From NCBI GenBank assembly GCA_027486405.1, contig JAIXPD010000024.1:1-64000 (forward strand): 64,000 nt of DNA, in the 5' to 3' direction. Below the pieces are notes generated by a model, which worked only from the letters and a program-made list of their open reading frames with translations, did not search any database and had not been told where the DNA came from. Origin of the DNA: Azospirillum sp. (GTDB taxonomy: Bacteria; Pseudomonadota; Alphaproteobacteria; Azospirillales; Azospirillaceae). A program made the position numbers and the translations under genes. This document shows, piece after piece, positions 52,688-62,383 of this stretch. Position 1 is the stretch's first letter. Each line of letters opens with the position of its first letter.

Positions 52688-52735
52688 GTTTAGAGCGTGG
52701 CGCTCTAAACTGCCCGCCGACGGCTTGGCCGTCGG
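52688..52735 (+). promoter_or_regulatory. Two perfect hairpins in the moaD leader
   Basis: GTTTAGAGCG/CGCTCTAAAC with loop TGG (52688-52710) and CCGACGGC/GCCGTCGG with loop TTG (52717-52735), ending 16 bp before the moaD ATG. They could stop readthrough from the HAD gene or shape the moaDE leader. No match to the Moco riboswitch was recognised. Confidence 0.6.
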
Positions 52736-52751
52736 TCAACGAGGGTTGGTG

Positions 52752-53003
52752 ATGAAGATTCTCTATTTCGCCTGGTTGCGGACCAAGATCGGCGTGGCCA
52801 CCGAAACGGTGGAGCCGCCCGCCGAGGTCGCGACGGTGGGCGCGCTGGTGGAATGGCTGAAAGCCCGCAGCCCCCAGCACGCCGACGCGCTCGCCAACAG
52901 CAAGGTCGTCAAGGTCGCGGTCAACCAGGAGCATGTTCCCTACGATCACCCGCTGTCGCCGGGCGACGAGGTGGCGCTGTTCCCGCCGGTGACGGGGGGC
53001 TGA
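52752..53003 (+). CDS. moaD: Molybdopterin synthase sulfur-carrier subunit MoaD
   Basis: 83 residues, ubiquitin-like fold, ending in the GG tail (PPVTGG) that is thiocarboxylated to donate sulfur. It is 4 bp before moaE. ATG 52752 is used in preference to the longer frame over the hairpins. Confidence 0.94.
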   Translation: MKILYFAWLRTKIGVATETVEPPAEVATVGALVEWLKARSPQHADALANSKVVKVAVNQEHVPYDHPLSPGDEVALFPPVTGG

Positions 53004-53007
53004 GGCC

Positions 53008-53460
53008 GTGGCGGTCCGCGTCCAGGCGGAGGATTTCGACGTTGGCATCGAACACGCGGCGCTGACGCAGGGCAAGACCGCCATCGGCGGGGTGGCGCTG
53101 TTCGTCGGGCTGGTGCGCGACATGGCGGGCGGCCAGCCGGTCAGCGCCATGACGCTGGAGCATTACCCCGGCATGACCGAAAAGCAGTTGGAGGCGATCG
53201 AGGCCGAAGCCAGGCGGCGCTGGCCGCTGGACGACGTGCTGATCATCCACCGCCATGGCCGGTTGGAACCGGGCGACCGCATCGTCCTGGTCGCCACCGC
53301 GTCGGCCCACCGCGACGCCGCGTTTGAATCCTGCCGCTTCCTGATGGATTGGCTGAAAACCAAGGCCCCTTTCTGGAAGCTGGAGGCCACGCCGGAAGGC
53401 GAACGCTGGGTCGAGGCCAAGGAAAGCGACGACGCGGCCGCCGCCCGCTGGACCAATTGA
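53008..53460 (+). CDS. moaE: Molybdopterin synthase catalytic subunit MoaE
   Basis: 150 residues. GGVALFVGLVRD, LEHYPGMTEKQL, IIHRHGRLEPGD and the active-site KTKAPFWKLE are classic MoaE. GTG start 4 bp after moaD. It converts cPMP to molybdopterin. Confidence 0.95.
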   Translation: MAVRVQAEDFDVGIEHAALTQGKTAIGGVALFVGLVRDMAGGQPVSAMTLEHYPGMTEKQLEAIEAEARRRWPLDDVLIIHRHGRLEPGDRIVLVATASAHRDAAFESCRFLMDWLKTKAPFWKLEATPEGERWVEAKESDDAAAARWTN

Positions 53461-53500
53461 GCGGTGCGGGACGCGCGCCGCAAGGCGCGCTATCCACTCC

Positions 53501-54076
53501 TCACGCGTGCCCGGCCTCGCCCGACAGCATGGAGACGCTGACGCCGAGCTTGCCGATGGCGCGTTCCCATTTGGCGTCCAGGTCGGTGTCGAACAGCAGC
53601 TTTTCGTCGCACGGCACGTTCAGCCAGCCGTTGGCCTGGAACTCCGCGTCCAACTGCCCCGGCCCCCAGCCGGCATAGCCCAGCAGCAGCAGGTTGCGGC
53701 GCGGCCCCCGGTTTTCGGAAATGGCGCGCAGGATGTCGATGGTGGCGGTCAGGGCGACCTCGTCGTTCACCACCAGCGTGCCGTCGCGGACGTAATCGGT
53801 GGAGTGCAGCACGAAGCCGCGCCCCGATTCCACCGGGCCGCCGTAATGGACCGGCGGGTTTTGCGCCGGGTGGTCGATGTTCATGTCGAGTTGGTCGATC
53901 AGATCCTCGAACGTGATGGATCCGAACAGCCGGTTGACCACCAGCCCCATCGCCCCATCCTCGTTGTGCGCGCACATGTAGATGACCGTGCGTTGGAAAC
54001 GGGGATCTTCCATTCCGGGCATGGCGATCAGGAGCTGGCCGGTCAGCGAATCCGTGGACGTGGTCAGTCTCGGCAT
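53501..54076 (-). CDS. YqgE/AlgH family protein (DUF179)
   Basis: 191 residues, with GQLLIAMPGMEDPRFQRTVI, AHNEDGAMGLVVNRL, HYGGPV and LLLGYAGWGPGQLDAE all typical of DUF179. Cytosolic; function not firmly known. Start ATG 54076 preceded by AAGGA. Confidence 0.94.
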   Translation of the reverse strand: MPRLTTSTDSLTGQLLIAMPGMEDPRFQRTVIYMCAHNEDGAMGLVVNRLFGSITFEDLIDQLDMNIDHPAQNPPVHYGGPVESGRGFVLHSTDYVRDGTLVVNDEVALTATIDILRAISENRGPRRNLLLLGYAGWGPGQLDAEFQANGWLNVPCDEKLLFDTDLDAKWERAIGKLGVSVSMLSGEAGHA

Positions 54077-54889
54077 GGGCGTCTATCCTTGATCGTCGAT
54101 CCAGGATGGGCGGTGATGACCATGCCTGTCCGAACGTTCGGTTGTTTGTGTGTTCGTGCGACGCTATCACCGGATTGTGACAGCACAGGGCGAAGCTTGT
54201 CACCTATATATGGGTTGCCGCGCCCGCCTGGCGCAATAGGGCGGTTGTTGAATGCCCTCTCGCAGGCGGGGAGAGGGCAGCGGGAAACGGCCTGGGTTTT
54301 CGCCAGGGCAATCGCTTGAACGGGCGATCATCGTCACGCAGGCAAGAATGGACACGGATTTCACGGATATAAATGAGGGATTGCACGGGTTTTCGCCCTC
54401 AACTGCCTTCTGCATCCCGTCATGAGGTGTGCACCAAGATCGCAAACGGATGGTTCTGAGACGCGTTCCGTGAAATTCGTGGCCATCGTTGTTCCGGTCG
54501 GGTGCACGATGCTTCAAGCCATTGCCCTGGGGTTTTCGCCTCGTCATTGCCCACGCACCCCGCTCGCGATAGGATTTTTCACCGTTTCGTCGGAGACACC
54601 GATGCCACCCGCCCCCCGATTGTCCAACCCAAGCCGCCCGATCTTTGACTGCCCCGTCCCTTCGGCGTGTGGCTTCCATTCTTGTGGTGTTGGCGATGAA
54701 ACAACTGAACGGATCCCCCAAAACCGTTTCACGGTGTTTCAAACGTTCCATTCGCCCGCCCGCACGCGTTCATCGCGCGGTTGGCCCGCTGGTGGATTTT
54801 CCCCGTGGTGACGGGAATTTTTCGCGCTCCGTCAGCGTCTTGCTGAGTCAGAGGCGCAGCGGGCCGGGTAATTTGGGCGGGGTGTCGCG
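54077..54889. other. 813-bp noncoding region with a decayed inverted-repeat element
   Basis: No accepted gene. Upstream of yqgE are a perfect palindrome CCGAACGTTCGG (54130-54141) and GTGACA/TGTCAC arms 15 bp apart (54177-54203). Farther on, about 54290-54366 and 54467-54540 form long imperfect inverted arms, and GGGTTTTCGCC occurs three times (54294, 54387, 54530). It looks like a degraded mobile or dispersed element. Confidence 0.55.
54290..54540. repeat. Imperfect long inverted repeat (about 75-bp arms)
   Basis: Outer pair: CCAGGGCAATCGCTTGAA (from 54303) against the reverse complement of TTCAAGCCATTGCCCTGG (to 54530). Inner pair: TGGACACGGATTTCACGGA (about 54349-54366) against TCCGTGAAATTCGTGGCCA (54467-54485). 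Each is 17 of 18 or 17 of 19 matched, with equal spacing of about 26 bp between the pairs on both arms. Confidence 0.65.
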
Positions 54890-57064
54890 GTGAACGGGGA
54901 ACGGAACGGCGTGCGGACGATAAACAGCGTGCGGATGATGAACGGCCTGCGGTGGATGTGCGCGGCGGCTCTGCTGGTGGTGGCCCCGTTGGTTGGCGGC
55001 ACACCCTCTGCGCTGGCGCAGGACGCCGGGCAAGGCGCCTGGGCCAAGGCCGGGCCGCTGGAGGCGCGCTTGGTGTCGTCGGTGCGCGCGGTCGGCGATC
55101 TGGCGGCGGTCCCCTTGGGGCTGGAACTGCGGCTGGAACCGGGCTGGAAGACCTATTGGCGCTCCCCCGGCGACGCGGGCTATCCGCCGCGTCTGGATTG
55201 GGCGGGGTCCAGGAATCTGAAGGAGGCCACGCTCGCCTATCCCGCCCCACACCGCTTCTCGGTCCTGGGCTTCGAAAGCGCGGGCTATGATGTGGAGGCG
55301 TTGTTCCCCCTGCGCGCCCAGCCGGTGGCACCGGGCCAACCGCTCGACCTGTCCTTGACCGCTGATCTGCTGGTCTGCTCCGACATTTGCGTGCCGCAGA
55401 TCGTCAAACTGTCGCTGTCGCTGCCGACCGGTCCGGCTCTGCCGGGGGACTCGGCCAACGACGTCGCCCGTGCGCAATCCCTGGTTCCGCGCGTCGGCGC
55501 GCTGGGCGGGGAGGGGTTGGTCAGCGTCACCGCCGTGCGCGGCAGCGGTGCCGCGCTGGAGGTGGAGGCGACGGCCCCGGACGGCTTCGTCTCCCCCGAC
55601 GTGTTCATCGAAACCGATCCCCCCCTGAGCTTCACCGCGCCCAAGGCGGTGTTCTCCGACAACGACCGGCGGGTGCGCCTGTCGCTGCGGGTGCCTGACG
55701 CGCCGAAGGACCTCGACCTGTCGGGCCGGCCCGTCACCGTCACCTTGGTGGACGGCGCGCGGGCGGTGGAAACCCCGGCCACGGTCGCGCCCATGGCTGG
55801 CGGCAAGCCGATGAACGACGGGGTGGCAGCGGCGGGCGGCGGTTTGATCGCCATGCTGGGGGTGGCGCTGCTGGGCGGCCTGATCCTGAACCTGATGCCC
55901 TGCGTGCTGCCGGTGCTGTCGCTGAAGCTGCTGTCGGTGATCGCCCATGGCGGGCGGGCGACCGGGGCGGTGCGCGCCGGGTTCCTGGCCAGCGCCGCCG
56001 GGATCGTCACCTCCTTCCTGGCGTTGGCCGCCGCGCTGCTGGCGGTGAAGGCGGCGGGCGGGGCGGTGGGCTGGGGCATCCAGTTCCAACAGCCGCTGTT
56101 TCTGGTCTTCATGGTGGTGTTGGTGACGCTGTTCTCGGCCAACCTGTGGGGTTTGTTCGAGGTGCCGTTGCCGCGCGCGTTGGCCGACCGGTTGGAGGGC
56201 GACGGGCTGGCCGGTCCCTTCGCCACCGGGGCCTTCGCCACCTTGCTCGCCACCCCCTGTTCGGCCCCCTTCCTCGGCACGGCGGTCGGCTTTGCCCTGG
56301 CGCGCGGTCCGGTCGAGATTCTGGCGATCTTCGCCGCGCTGGGTGTTGGCCTGGCCGCCCCCTATCTGCTGGTGGCGGGGTGGCCGCGCGTGGCGGCGTG
56401 GCTGCCGCGCCCGGGCCGCTGGATGCTGCGCCTGCGGGCGGTGATGGGGGTGGCGCTGGCGGGGACCGCGCTGTGGCTGTTGTCGGTGCTGATGGTGCAG
56501 GTCGGGCCGGCGGCGGCGGGCGGCATCGGCGCGCTGATGGTCGGTCTGGTGCTGGCCTTGTGGGTGGGTCGGCGCTTGCCGTCCCGTACCGGCTGGGCCG
56601 GTCCGGCGCTGGCCGCCGGGTTGGCGGTCGCCGCTTTCGCGCTGCCCTTGACGATGGGGCCGACCGTGGGGGTGGCGTCCGCCACCGGGACGGTTAATAA
56701 GCTTGGGACGGACCGCTGGATCCCCTTCGACCCGGCGGCGATTGGCGAGCGGGTGGCGGCGGGCAAGCTGGTCTTCGTCGATGTCACCGCCGATTGGTGC
56801 ATCACCTGTCAGGCGAACAAGAAACTGGTGCTGGCGCGCGGCGCGGTGGCCGAGCGTTTCACCGACCCCGCCCTGATCGCCATGCGGGCGGACTGGACGC
56901 GGCCTGACGACACCATCGCCCGTTTCCTGGCCGATCATGGCCGCTACGGCATCCCGTTCAACATCGTTTACGGCCCCGGCGCGCCGCAGGGCATCGCCCT
57001 GCCGGAGCTGTTGAGCGAGGCGGCGGTGATCGATGCGCTGAATCGGGCGTCGGGGCGGTCCTAA
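54890..57064 (+). CDS. Protein-disulfide reductase DsbD/ScsB-type
   Basis: 724 residues. After a signal peptide, an N-terminal periplasmic domain carries the pair CSDIC (about 163-167), eight or so membrane spans carry the CcdA-type cysteines in LMPCVLPVL and ATPCSAPF, and a C-terminal thioredoxin domain carries WCITC. It moves reducing power from cytosolic thioredoxin to periplasmic proteins. GTG 54890 gives a long leader; ATG 54935 or 54938 nearer the hydrophobic core is equally possible. Confidence 0.9.
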   Translation: MNGERNGVRTINSVRMMNGLRWMCAAALLVVAPLVGGTPSALAQDAGQGAWAKAGPLEARLVSSVRAVGDLAAVPLGLELRLEPGWKTYWRSPGDAGYPPRLDWAGSRNLKEATLAYPAPHRFSVLGFESAGYDVEALFPLRAQPVAPGQPLDLSLTADLLVCSDICVPQIVKLSLSLPTGPALPGDSANDVARAQSLVPRVGALGGEGLVSVTAVRGSGAALEVEATAPDGFVSPDVFIETDPPLSFTAPKAVFSDNDRRVRLSLRVPDAPKDLDLSGRPVTVTLVDGARAVETPATVAPMAGGKPMNDGVAAAGGGLIAMLGVALLGGLILNLMPCVLPVLSLKLLSVIAHGGRATGAVRAGFLASAAGIVTSFLALAAALLAVKAAGGAVGWGIQFQQPLFLVFMVVLVTLFSANLWGLFEVPLPRALADRLEGDGLAGPFATGAFATLLATPCSAPFLGTAVGFALARGPVEILAIFAALGVGLAAPYLLVAGWPRVAAWLPRPGRWMLRLRAVMGVALAGTALWLLSVLMVQVGPAAAGGIGALMVGLVLALWVGRRLPSRTGWAGPALAAGLAVAAFALPLTMGPTVGVASATGTVNKLGTDRWIPFDPAAIGERVAAGKLVFVDVTADWCITCQANKKLVLARGAVAERFTDPALIAMRADWTRPDDTIARFLADHGRYGIPFNIVYGPGAPQGIALPELLSEAAVIDALNRASGRS

Positions 57065-57188
57065 TCCGCTGATTTTTCAACGGAGCGTCGGGGCGGGCTT
57101 GCGATTGTCATGGTGGGGCGCTAGGTCTTTCCCACTGGAACGCGGGGCCACCACGCCGCGCCACAAAAACCCGGAAAGGTTTAGAGAC

Positions 57189-57671
57189 ATGAGCATCCAA
57201 GTTGGCGATCGCATCCCGTCGGTTGCGCTGAAGCACCTGACCGACAACGGCATGCAGGAGGTCACGACCGACGCGCTGTTCGCGGGCAAGACCGTCGTCC
57301 TCTTCTCGGTCCCCGGTGCCTTCACCCCGACCTGCTCGGCCAAGCATCTGCCCGGCTTCATCCAGAACGCCGAGGCGCTGAAGGCCAAGGGCGTCGACAG
57401 CATCGTCTGCGTCGCCGTCAACGATCCGTTCGTGATGCGCGCCTGGGGCGAAAAGGCCGGGGCCGGTGACGCCGTGTTCCTGCTGCCCGACGGCAACGCC
57501 ACCTTCTCCACCGCGCTGGGCCTGACCATGGACGGGTCGGGCTATGGCCTGGGCACCCGTGGCCAGCGCTTCGCCCTGGTCGCCAAGGACGGCGTCGTCT
57601 CGCACGTCGCCGTCGAAGCGCCGGGCCAGTTCGACGTCTCCTCGGCGGAAGCGATCCTGGCGGCTCTCTGA
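57189..57671 (+). CDS. Peroxiredoxin (Prx5 type)
   Basis: 160 residues. The peroxidatic Cys lies in PGAFTPTCSAKHLP; QNAEALKAKGVDSIVCVAVNDPFVM is typical of the Prx5/AHP group, which reduces peroxides with thiol or glutathione/glutaredoxin partners. ATG 57189 follows a gap of 124 bp after dsbD, so it may be cotranscribed. Confidence 0.94.
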   Translation: MSIQVGDRIPSVALKHLTDNGMQEVTTDALFAGKTVVLFSVPGAFTPTCSAKHLPGFIQNAEALKAKGVDSIVCVAVNDPFVMRAWGEKAGAGDAVFLLPDGNATFSTALGLTMDGSGYGLGTRGQRFALVAKDGVVSHVAVEAPGQFDVSSAEAILAAL

Positions 57672-57701
57672 GCCTCGCCAACGGTTTGGATTGCATGATG
57701 G

Positions 57702-57730
57702 GGGGCTGGGAGCGATCCCGGCCCCTTTTT
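57702..57730 (+). terminator. Rho-independent terminator of the peroxiredoxin gene
   Basis: GGGGCTGGGA / TCCCGGCCCC (57702-57711 and 57716-57725, one G-T pair) with GCGA loop and TTTTT. Confidence 0.85.
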
Positions 57731-57767
57731 GCGGCAATGTGTCAAAAAAAGGGGAGAGGCCCTGAGC

Positions 57768-58241
57768 CTAAGCCCGCCCCTCGCGGATGTCGGCCACCCC
57801 ACGGCGGGCCAGCGCGTCGGCCCGTTCATTTTCCGGGTGGCCGTCATGGCCGCGCACCCAATGGAATTCAACGCTGTGCGGCTTGCGCGCCGCTTCCAGC
57901 CGCTGCCACAGGTCGGTGTTCTTCACCGGCTTGTTGTCGGCGGTCTTCCAGCCCTTGGCCTTCCAGCCATGGATCCATTTGGTGATGCCGTTCTTCACAT
58001 ACTCGCTGTCGGTGTAGAGCCGCACCGTCACCGGGCGTTTCAGCGCCTCCAACGCCTGGATCGCCGCCATCAACTCCATGCGGTTGTTGGTGGTGTCGGC
58101 CTCGCCGCCATACAGCTCCTTTTCCACCGCGCCAAAGCGCAGGATCGCCCCCCAGCCGCCGGGGCCGGGGTTGCCGCTGCACGCGCCATCGGTGAAGATC
58201 TCCACCGCCTTGGCGGCGGTGGGGGCCGACTCGTCGCTCAT
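57768..58241 (-). CDS. rnhA: Ribonuclease HI
   Basis: 157 residues. Cleaves RNA in RNA-DNA hybrids. The catalytic acids are in [15 protein letters not shown] (Asp), NNRMELMAA (Glu), LYTDSEYV (Asp) and ENERADALA (Asp). Its start overlaps the upstream thrB stop (ATGA). Confidence 0.96.
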   Translation of the reverse strand: MSDESAPTAAKAVEIFTDGACSGNPGPGGWGAILRFGAVEKELYGGEADTTNNRMELMAAIQALEALKRPVTVRLYTDSEYVKNGITKWIHGWKAKGWKTADNKPVKNTDLWQRLEAARKPHSVEFHWVRGHDGHPENERADALARRGVADIREGRA

Positions 58242-59236
58242 GCCGGGTCCGCCGGGGTGGCCGTGTCGTCCTCATCATCAATGAAGTAATCGCGCAGGCT
58301 GCGGGTGGATTGGTGGAAGCGCAGCTTGCGCAGATACTCCAGCGGATCCTTGGGCTGCACGAAGGCTCCCGGCGGGTGGTTCAGCCAGTCATACAGGCGG
58401 GTCAGCAGGAAGCGCGTGGCGCTGCCCCGGCACAGCCAGGGCAGGGCGTCCAGCTCGGCGCGCGACAGCGGGCGGACCTTCCGGTAATTGGCCAGCAGCA
58501 AGCGCGCCTTGGTCGCGTTGAACGAGCCATCGATCTCAAAGCACCAGGCGTTGATGCAGATGGCGACGTCGTAGGCGAGAAAATCGTTGCAGGCGAAGTA
58601 GAAGTCGATCAGCCCGGACAGGGTCTCACCCCGGAAGAACACGTTGTCGGGGAAGAGATCGGCGTGGATGACCCCAGTCGGCAGATCGGTCGGCCAATGG
58701 GCGTCCAGCGCGTCCAACTCCGCCCGCAGCGTGTCGCGCAGGCCGACGCCCACCTCGTCCGCCCGGTCGGCGGATTTGGCGAACAGCTCGTGCCAACCAG
58801 CCAGCGACAAGGCGTTCGGGCGAGTGATGGTGAAGTCGGCGACGGCCAGATGCAGCCGGGCCAGCGCCTCGCCCAACTGGGCGCAATGCATCGGCTGAAC
58901 CCGGCGCGGCCACATGCCCGCCAGGAAAGTGACGATGACCGCCGGACGCCCGCACAGCTCGCGCAGCGCCACCCCGTCGCACCCCGCCACCGGCAGGGGA
59001 GAGGCCACGCCCTTGACCGCCAGATGCTCCATCAGCCCCAGGAAGAAGGGCAGATCCTCGCGCTTCGTCCGCTTCTCATACAGGGTCAGGATGTAGGGGC
59101 CGCGTTCCGTCACCAGCAGGAAGTTGGAATTTTCCACCCCTTCCGCGATGCCCTTGCACGACAGCACCGCGCCCAAATCATATTGGGCGACGAACGCGCT
59201 GAGATCCTCGTCGGAAACTTCGGTGTATACGGCCAT
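58238..59236 (-). CDS. thrB: Homoserine kinase (ThrB, APH-fold type)
   Basis: 332 residues of the alphaproteobacterial aminoglycoside-phosphotransferase-like homoserine kinase: [20 protein letters not shown] start, GVENSNFLL, catalytic [14 protein letters not shown] and metal [13 protein letters not shown]. It makes O-phosphohomoserine for threonine. ATG 59236 preceded by AGGA. It is coupled to rnhA, a common pairing in this class. Confidence 0.93.
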   Translation of the reverse strand: MAVYTEVSDEDLSAFVAQYDLGAVLSCKGIAEGVENSNFLLVTERGPYILTLYEKRTKREDLPFFLGLMEHLAVKGVASPLPVAGCDGVALRELCGRPAVIVTFLAGMWPRRVQPMHCAQLGEALARLHLAVADFTITRPNALSLAGWHELFAKSADRADEVGVGLRDTLRAELDALDAHWPTDLPTGVIHADLFPDNVFFRGETLSGLIDFYFACNDFLAYDVAICINAWCFEIDGSFNATKARLLLANYRKVRPLSRAELDALPWLCRGSATRFLLTRLYDWLNHPPGAFVQPKDPLEYLRKLRFHQSTRSLRDYFIDDEDDTATPADPA

Positions 59237-59249
59237 GATGTCCTGGGCC

Positions 59250-60101
59250 TTAACGGGTTTCGGGCTGCCGGTCAACCGGCGGGCGGGCAGGGCGGGGCGG
59301 CAACGCCGGGGTGATCGGCTCGTAATACTCCGGCCCGAACCCGGCGAGCATACGGCTTTCGGTGTTGAAGGGCCGCTTCAACCCGCCCCGGAAATGCCGC
59401 GTCACCAGCTCTTGCCACAGCGCCACCGGCTCGACACCCCGCTGGGCACAGAGATGGTTGAACCAGCGCCGACCGGCGGCGACGTGGTGGATCTCCTCGT
59501 CGTGGATGGTCTGGAGCAGGTCGGCGCTGTCGTTGTCGCCAAAGGCGCGCAGGCGGCGCACCGTGTCGGGCGTGACGTCCAGGCCGCGCGCCTCCAGCAC
59601 CATCGGGACCACCGCCAGACGGGCGGCGAGGTCGTGAGCGGTTTCCGTCGCCGCCTGCCACAGCCCGTCATGGGCGGGCAGGTCGCCGTAGGACGCACCC
59701 AGCGCGTTCAGCCGCTCCTCCAGCATCTGGAAGTGCCGGGCCTCGTCGTCGGCCACCCGCACCCAATCGTCGGTGAAGCCCTTGGGCAGGCCAACCCCGG
59801 CGAAGCGGCTGACCAGATCCCAGGCCAGATCAATGGCGTTCAGTTCGATGTGGGCCAGGGCGTGCAGCAGGGCGACGCGGTTTTGCGCGTTGCCGCCGCG
59901 CCCGCGCTTGGGCATGTCACGCGGCAACAGCAACTCCGGCCGGTCCGGTCGGGCCGGGCGGTCGGGCGGCAACACCGGCACGTCCGCGCTGAGCCGACCC
60001 TCGGCCCAGGCGGTGGCGTGGACGCGGGTCAGCCGCACCTTGTCCATCGGCGCGGCGGTGGTCAGCACCGCGCGCGCCGCGTCCCCCAAACACGTCACCA
60101 T
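59250..60101 (-). CDS. DUF455 ferritin-like protein
   Basis: 283 residues, mostly helical. Two E..EH-type metal motifs, [13 protein letters not shown] and [13 protein letters not shown] with [14 protein letters not shown], suggest a carboxylate-bridged di-iron centre as in ferritin-like proteins. Function not assigned. ATG 60101 is chosen over 60119, which would overlap cysQ. Confidence 0.85.
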   Translation of the reverse strand: MVTCLGDAARAVLTTAAPMDKVRLTRVHATAWAEGRLSADVPVLPPDRPARPDRPELLLPRDMPKRGRGGNAQNRVALLHALAHIELNAIDLAWDLVSRFAGVGLPKGFTDDWVRVADDEARHFQMLEERLNALGASYGDLPAHDGLWQAATETAHDLAARLAVVPMVLEARGLDVTPDTVRRLRAFGDNDSADLLQTIHDEEIHHVAAGRRWFNHLCAQRGVEPVALWQELVTRHFRGGLKRPFNTESRMLAGFGPEYYEPITPALPPRPARPPVDRQPETR

Positions 60102-60108
60102 CCCGCCA

Positions 60109-60882
60109 TCACCAGCCATAGGCCACGAAGTGCGGGTTGAGGATGTCGGCCTTGCCATAGACCAGCGGGGAGCCGTCGGGCTGTTCCACCCGGCCACCGG
60201 CCCCGACCAGCACGGCGTGACCGGCGGCGGTGTCCCATTCGCTGGTCGGGCCAAAACGCGGGTAGAGGTCGGCCTTGCCGCTCGCCACCGTGCAGAATTT
60301 CAGGGAGCTGCCGCAGGACACCCGATCCTTGACCGGGTAGGCCGCCAGAAACTCATCGAGCGTCGAACCGTTGCCGTGGGAACGGCTGGCGACGACGGTC
60401 AAGCCATCGGCGGGGCGTGGGCGGACGGCGATGGCGTGGTCGTGCCGTCCCTCGGCCCAATGGATCGCCGTGCCCGGTCCGGCGGCGGCGTAGAGATCGC
60501 CGGTGGCCGGAGCGTAGACGACGCCGAGGATTGGAACGCCCTGGTCGATCAGGGCGATGTTGACGGTGAACTCCCCATTGCGGGAGATGAATTCCTTGGT
60601 CCCATCGAGCGGATCGACCAGCCAGAACCGCCCGCCGGAGATGTCCGGGCGATGACCGGCAGCGCTCGCCTCCTCCGACACCACCGGGATGGATGGGGTC
60701 AGATGGTGCAGGGCGGGCAGGATCACCGCCTCCGCCGCGTTGTCGGCCAACGTCACCGGACTGCCGTCGGCCTTGATGGAGACATCCACGCCGCTGTTGT
60801 AATAACGCAGAATGACCTGACCCGCTTCGTGGGCGATGGTGCGGACGAACGGCAGCAAGGTCGCCGCAGCGGTGTCGGGCAT
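60109..60882 (-). CDS. cysQ: 3'(2'),5'-bisphosphate nucleotidase CysQ
   Basis: 257 residues of the inositol-monophosphatase superfamily: SEEAS, WLVDPLDGTKEFI and EWDTAAGHAVL are the three metal-site motifs. It clears PAP from sulfate assimilation. GGAGGAG ribosome site. Followed 7 bp later by the DUF455 gene. Confidence 0.94.
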   Translation of the reverse strand: MPDTAAATLLPFVRTIAHEAGQVILRYYNSGVDVSIKADGSPVTLADNAAEAVILPALHHLTPSIPVVSEEASAAGHRPDISGGRFWLVDPLDGTKEFISRNGEFTVNIALIDQGVPILGVVYAPATGDLYAAAGPGTAIHWAEGRHDHAIAVRPRPADGLTVVASRSHGNGSTLDEFLAAYPVKDRVSCGSSLKFCTVASGKADLYPRFGPTSEWDTAAGHAVLVGAGGRVEQPDGSPLVYGKADILNPHFVAYGW

Positions 60883-60972
60883 GATGATGGCTCCTCCAAC
60901 TTGGGGGACTCACCATAGCGCGCGGAACGGGCAAACCGGAAGCGGCAGAACGAAAAAAGGCGGAGGGAAAGC

Positions 60973-61515
60973 ATGGTGGCGCGGTGGCGACCGATGACGG
61001 ACGCGGATTTGGACGCGGTGATGCGCATCGCCGATGTGGTTCATCCCGATTACCCGGAGGATCGCGCGGTGTTTGCCGAGCGTCTGGCGCTGTTTCCCGA
61101 CGGCTGCCGGTTGGCCGAGCGGGACGGGGTGGCGGTTGGGTATGGCGTCATGCATCCGGGGCGGTTGGGCGTGCCGCCGCCGCTCGACGCGCCGCTGGGG
61201 GCGCTGCCGACGGGGGCGGATTGCCTCTATCTGCACGACATCGCGCTGTTGCCCGCCACGCGCGGCTTGGGCTTGGGGGCCAGCGTTCTGGATTACGCCC
61301 ACGGTCTGGCGGCGCGCTGTGGTTTTGCCTGGCTGGCGCTGACCTCGACACCCGGTGCGCGGAGCTATTGGGACCGCACCGGATTCCGTCCCTATGAGGG
61401 CGGCGGGGCGGCTTTGTCGGCCAAGCTGGCGAGCTATGGCGCGGGCATGGCGTACATGATTGCCCCGGTGCAGGCGAGTCCGGCACAGGCTGGCCCGAGA
61501 CCGGTGGGGGCGTGA
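60973..61515 (+). CDS. GNAT family N-acetyltransferase
   Basis: 180 residues. Acetyl-CoA loop LLPATRGLGLGASVLDYA (R/QxxGxG/A-type), then WLALTSTPGARSYWDRTGFR. GGAGGG ribosome site. Substrate unknown. Confidence 0.88.
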   Translation: MVARWRPMTDADLDAVMRIADVVHPDYPEDRAVFAERLALFPDGCRLAERDGVAVGYGVMHPGRLGVPPPLDAPLGALPTGADCLYLHDIALLPATRGLGLGASVLDYAHGLAARCGFAWLALTSTPGARSYWDRTGFRPYEGGGAALSAKLASYGAGMAYMIAPVQASPAQAGPRPVGA

Positions 61516-61519
61516 GCGG

Positions 61520-62275
61520 TCAGGCCAGGGCGGGCATGACGGGATCGTTGCAGACGCTGCGGAAGGCGGGCTTGGCGAACAGGTAGCCCTGCATCAACTC
61601 GACGCCCAGATCGCGCAGCGCCTTGGCCTCCCCCACCGTTTCCACCCCTTCGGCCAGCGGGACGATGCCCAGATCGGTGCAGATCGACAGGATGCCCTTG
61701 ACGATGCCGCGCCGAACCCGGTCCTGGTCGATGTTGCGGGTCAGCTCCATGTCGAGCTTCAGAATGTCGGGCTGGAACTGCGCCAACAGGTTGAGGCCGG
61801 AATAGCCCGCGCCGAAATCATCAATGGCGGTCATGAAGCCCTGGCGGCGGTATTCCACGAAGATGGCGGTCAGATGCTGCTGGTTCAGCACCCGTTCGCC
61901 TTCCGTCACCTCGAAAATGATCCGGTCGGTGGGGAAGCCGGTGCGGGCGGCGGCGGCCAGGGTCGTGCGGATGCAGGCTTCCGGCTTGTAGACCGCGTTG
62001 GGCAGAAAGTTGATCGACAGGCGGGCGTCCTGAAAGGGCAGGGCGGCGGCCAGTTCGATGGCCTTCACCCGGCAGGCCTGATCGAAGGCGTAGCGGTTGC
62101 CGTCGTTGACCTGATCGAGAATCCACCCGGCCCCCTGACCCTCCACCCCACGCACCAAGGCTTCATGCGCCCAGATCGCGCCGGTCTGGACGTTCACGAT
62201 GGGTTGGAACGCCATGGTGAAATCCAGAGCGAAGCGCTCGGCGCATTGGCCGCCGCAGGGTGTTTTGTCCGTCAT
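61520..62275 (-). CDS. EAL-domain cyclic-di-GMP phosphodiesterase
   Basis: 251 residues, a lone EAL domain with all usual catalytic elements: HEALVRG, SINFLPNAV, IFEVTEGE, IDDFGAGYSG, LKLDMEL and LAEGVETV. No GGDEF, membrane span or PAS domain. A cysteine pair precedes the domain (CGGQC). Start ATG 62275 follows GAAGGA. Predicted to degrade c-di-GMP in the cytosol. Confidence 0.92.
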   Translation of the reverse strand: MTDKTPCGGQCAERFALDFTMAFQPIVNVQTGAIWAHEALVRGVEGQGAGWILDQVNDGNRYAFDQACRVKAIELAAALPFQDARLSINFLPNAVYKPEACIRTTLAAAARTGFPTDRIIFEVTEGERVLNQQHLTAIFVEYRRQGFMTAIDDFGAGYSGLNLLAQFQPDILKLDMELTRNIDQDRVRRGIVKGILSICTDLGIVPLAEGVETVGEAKALRDLGVELMQGYLFAKPAFRSVCNDPVMPALA

Positions 62276-62383
62276 GCCTGTCGTTCCTTCTCCCCAAACC
62301 ATCCGCTGACGCGAACAGCGTCGAGAGCATTGCACATTTTGGACGCTGCGGCGACGGGTTGCGCCGCCGCACCGCCGGTCTGC

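Noticed and set aside
52668..52751. Molybdenum-cofactor riboswitch before moaD
   Set aside because: Only two simple hairpins are visible; no larger multi-helix core could be drawn.
54200..54811. Open frames on both strands in the gap before dsbD
   Set aside because: No domain character, no ribosome site, and they run through the inverted-repeat element.
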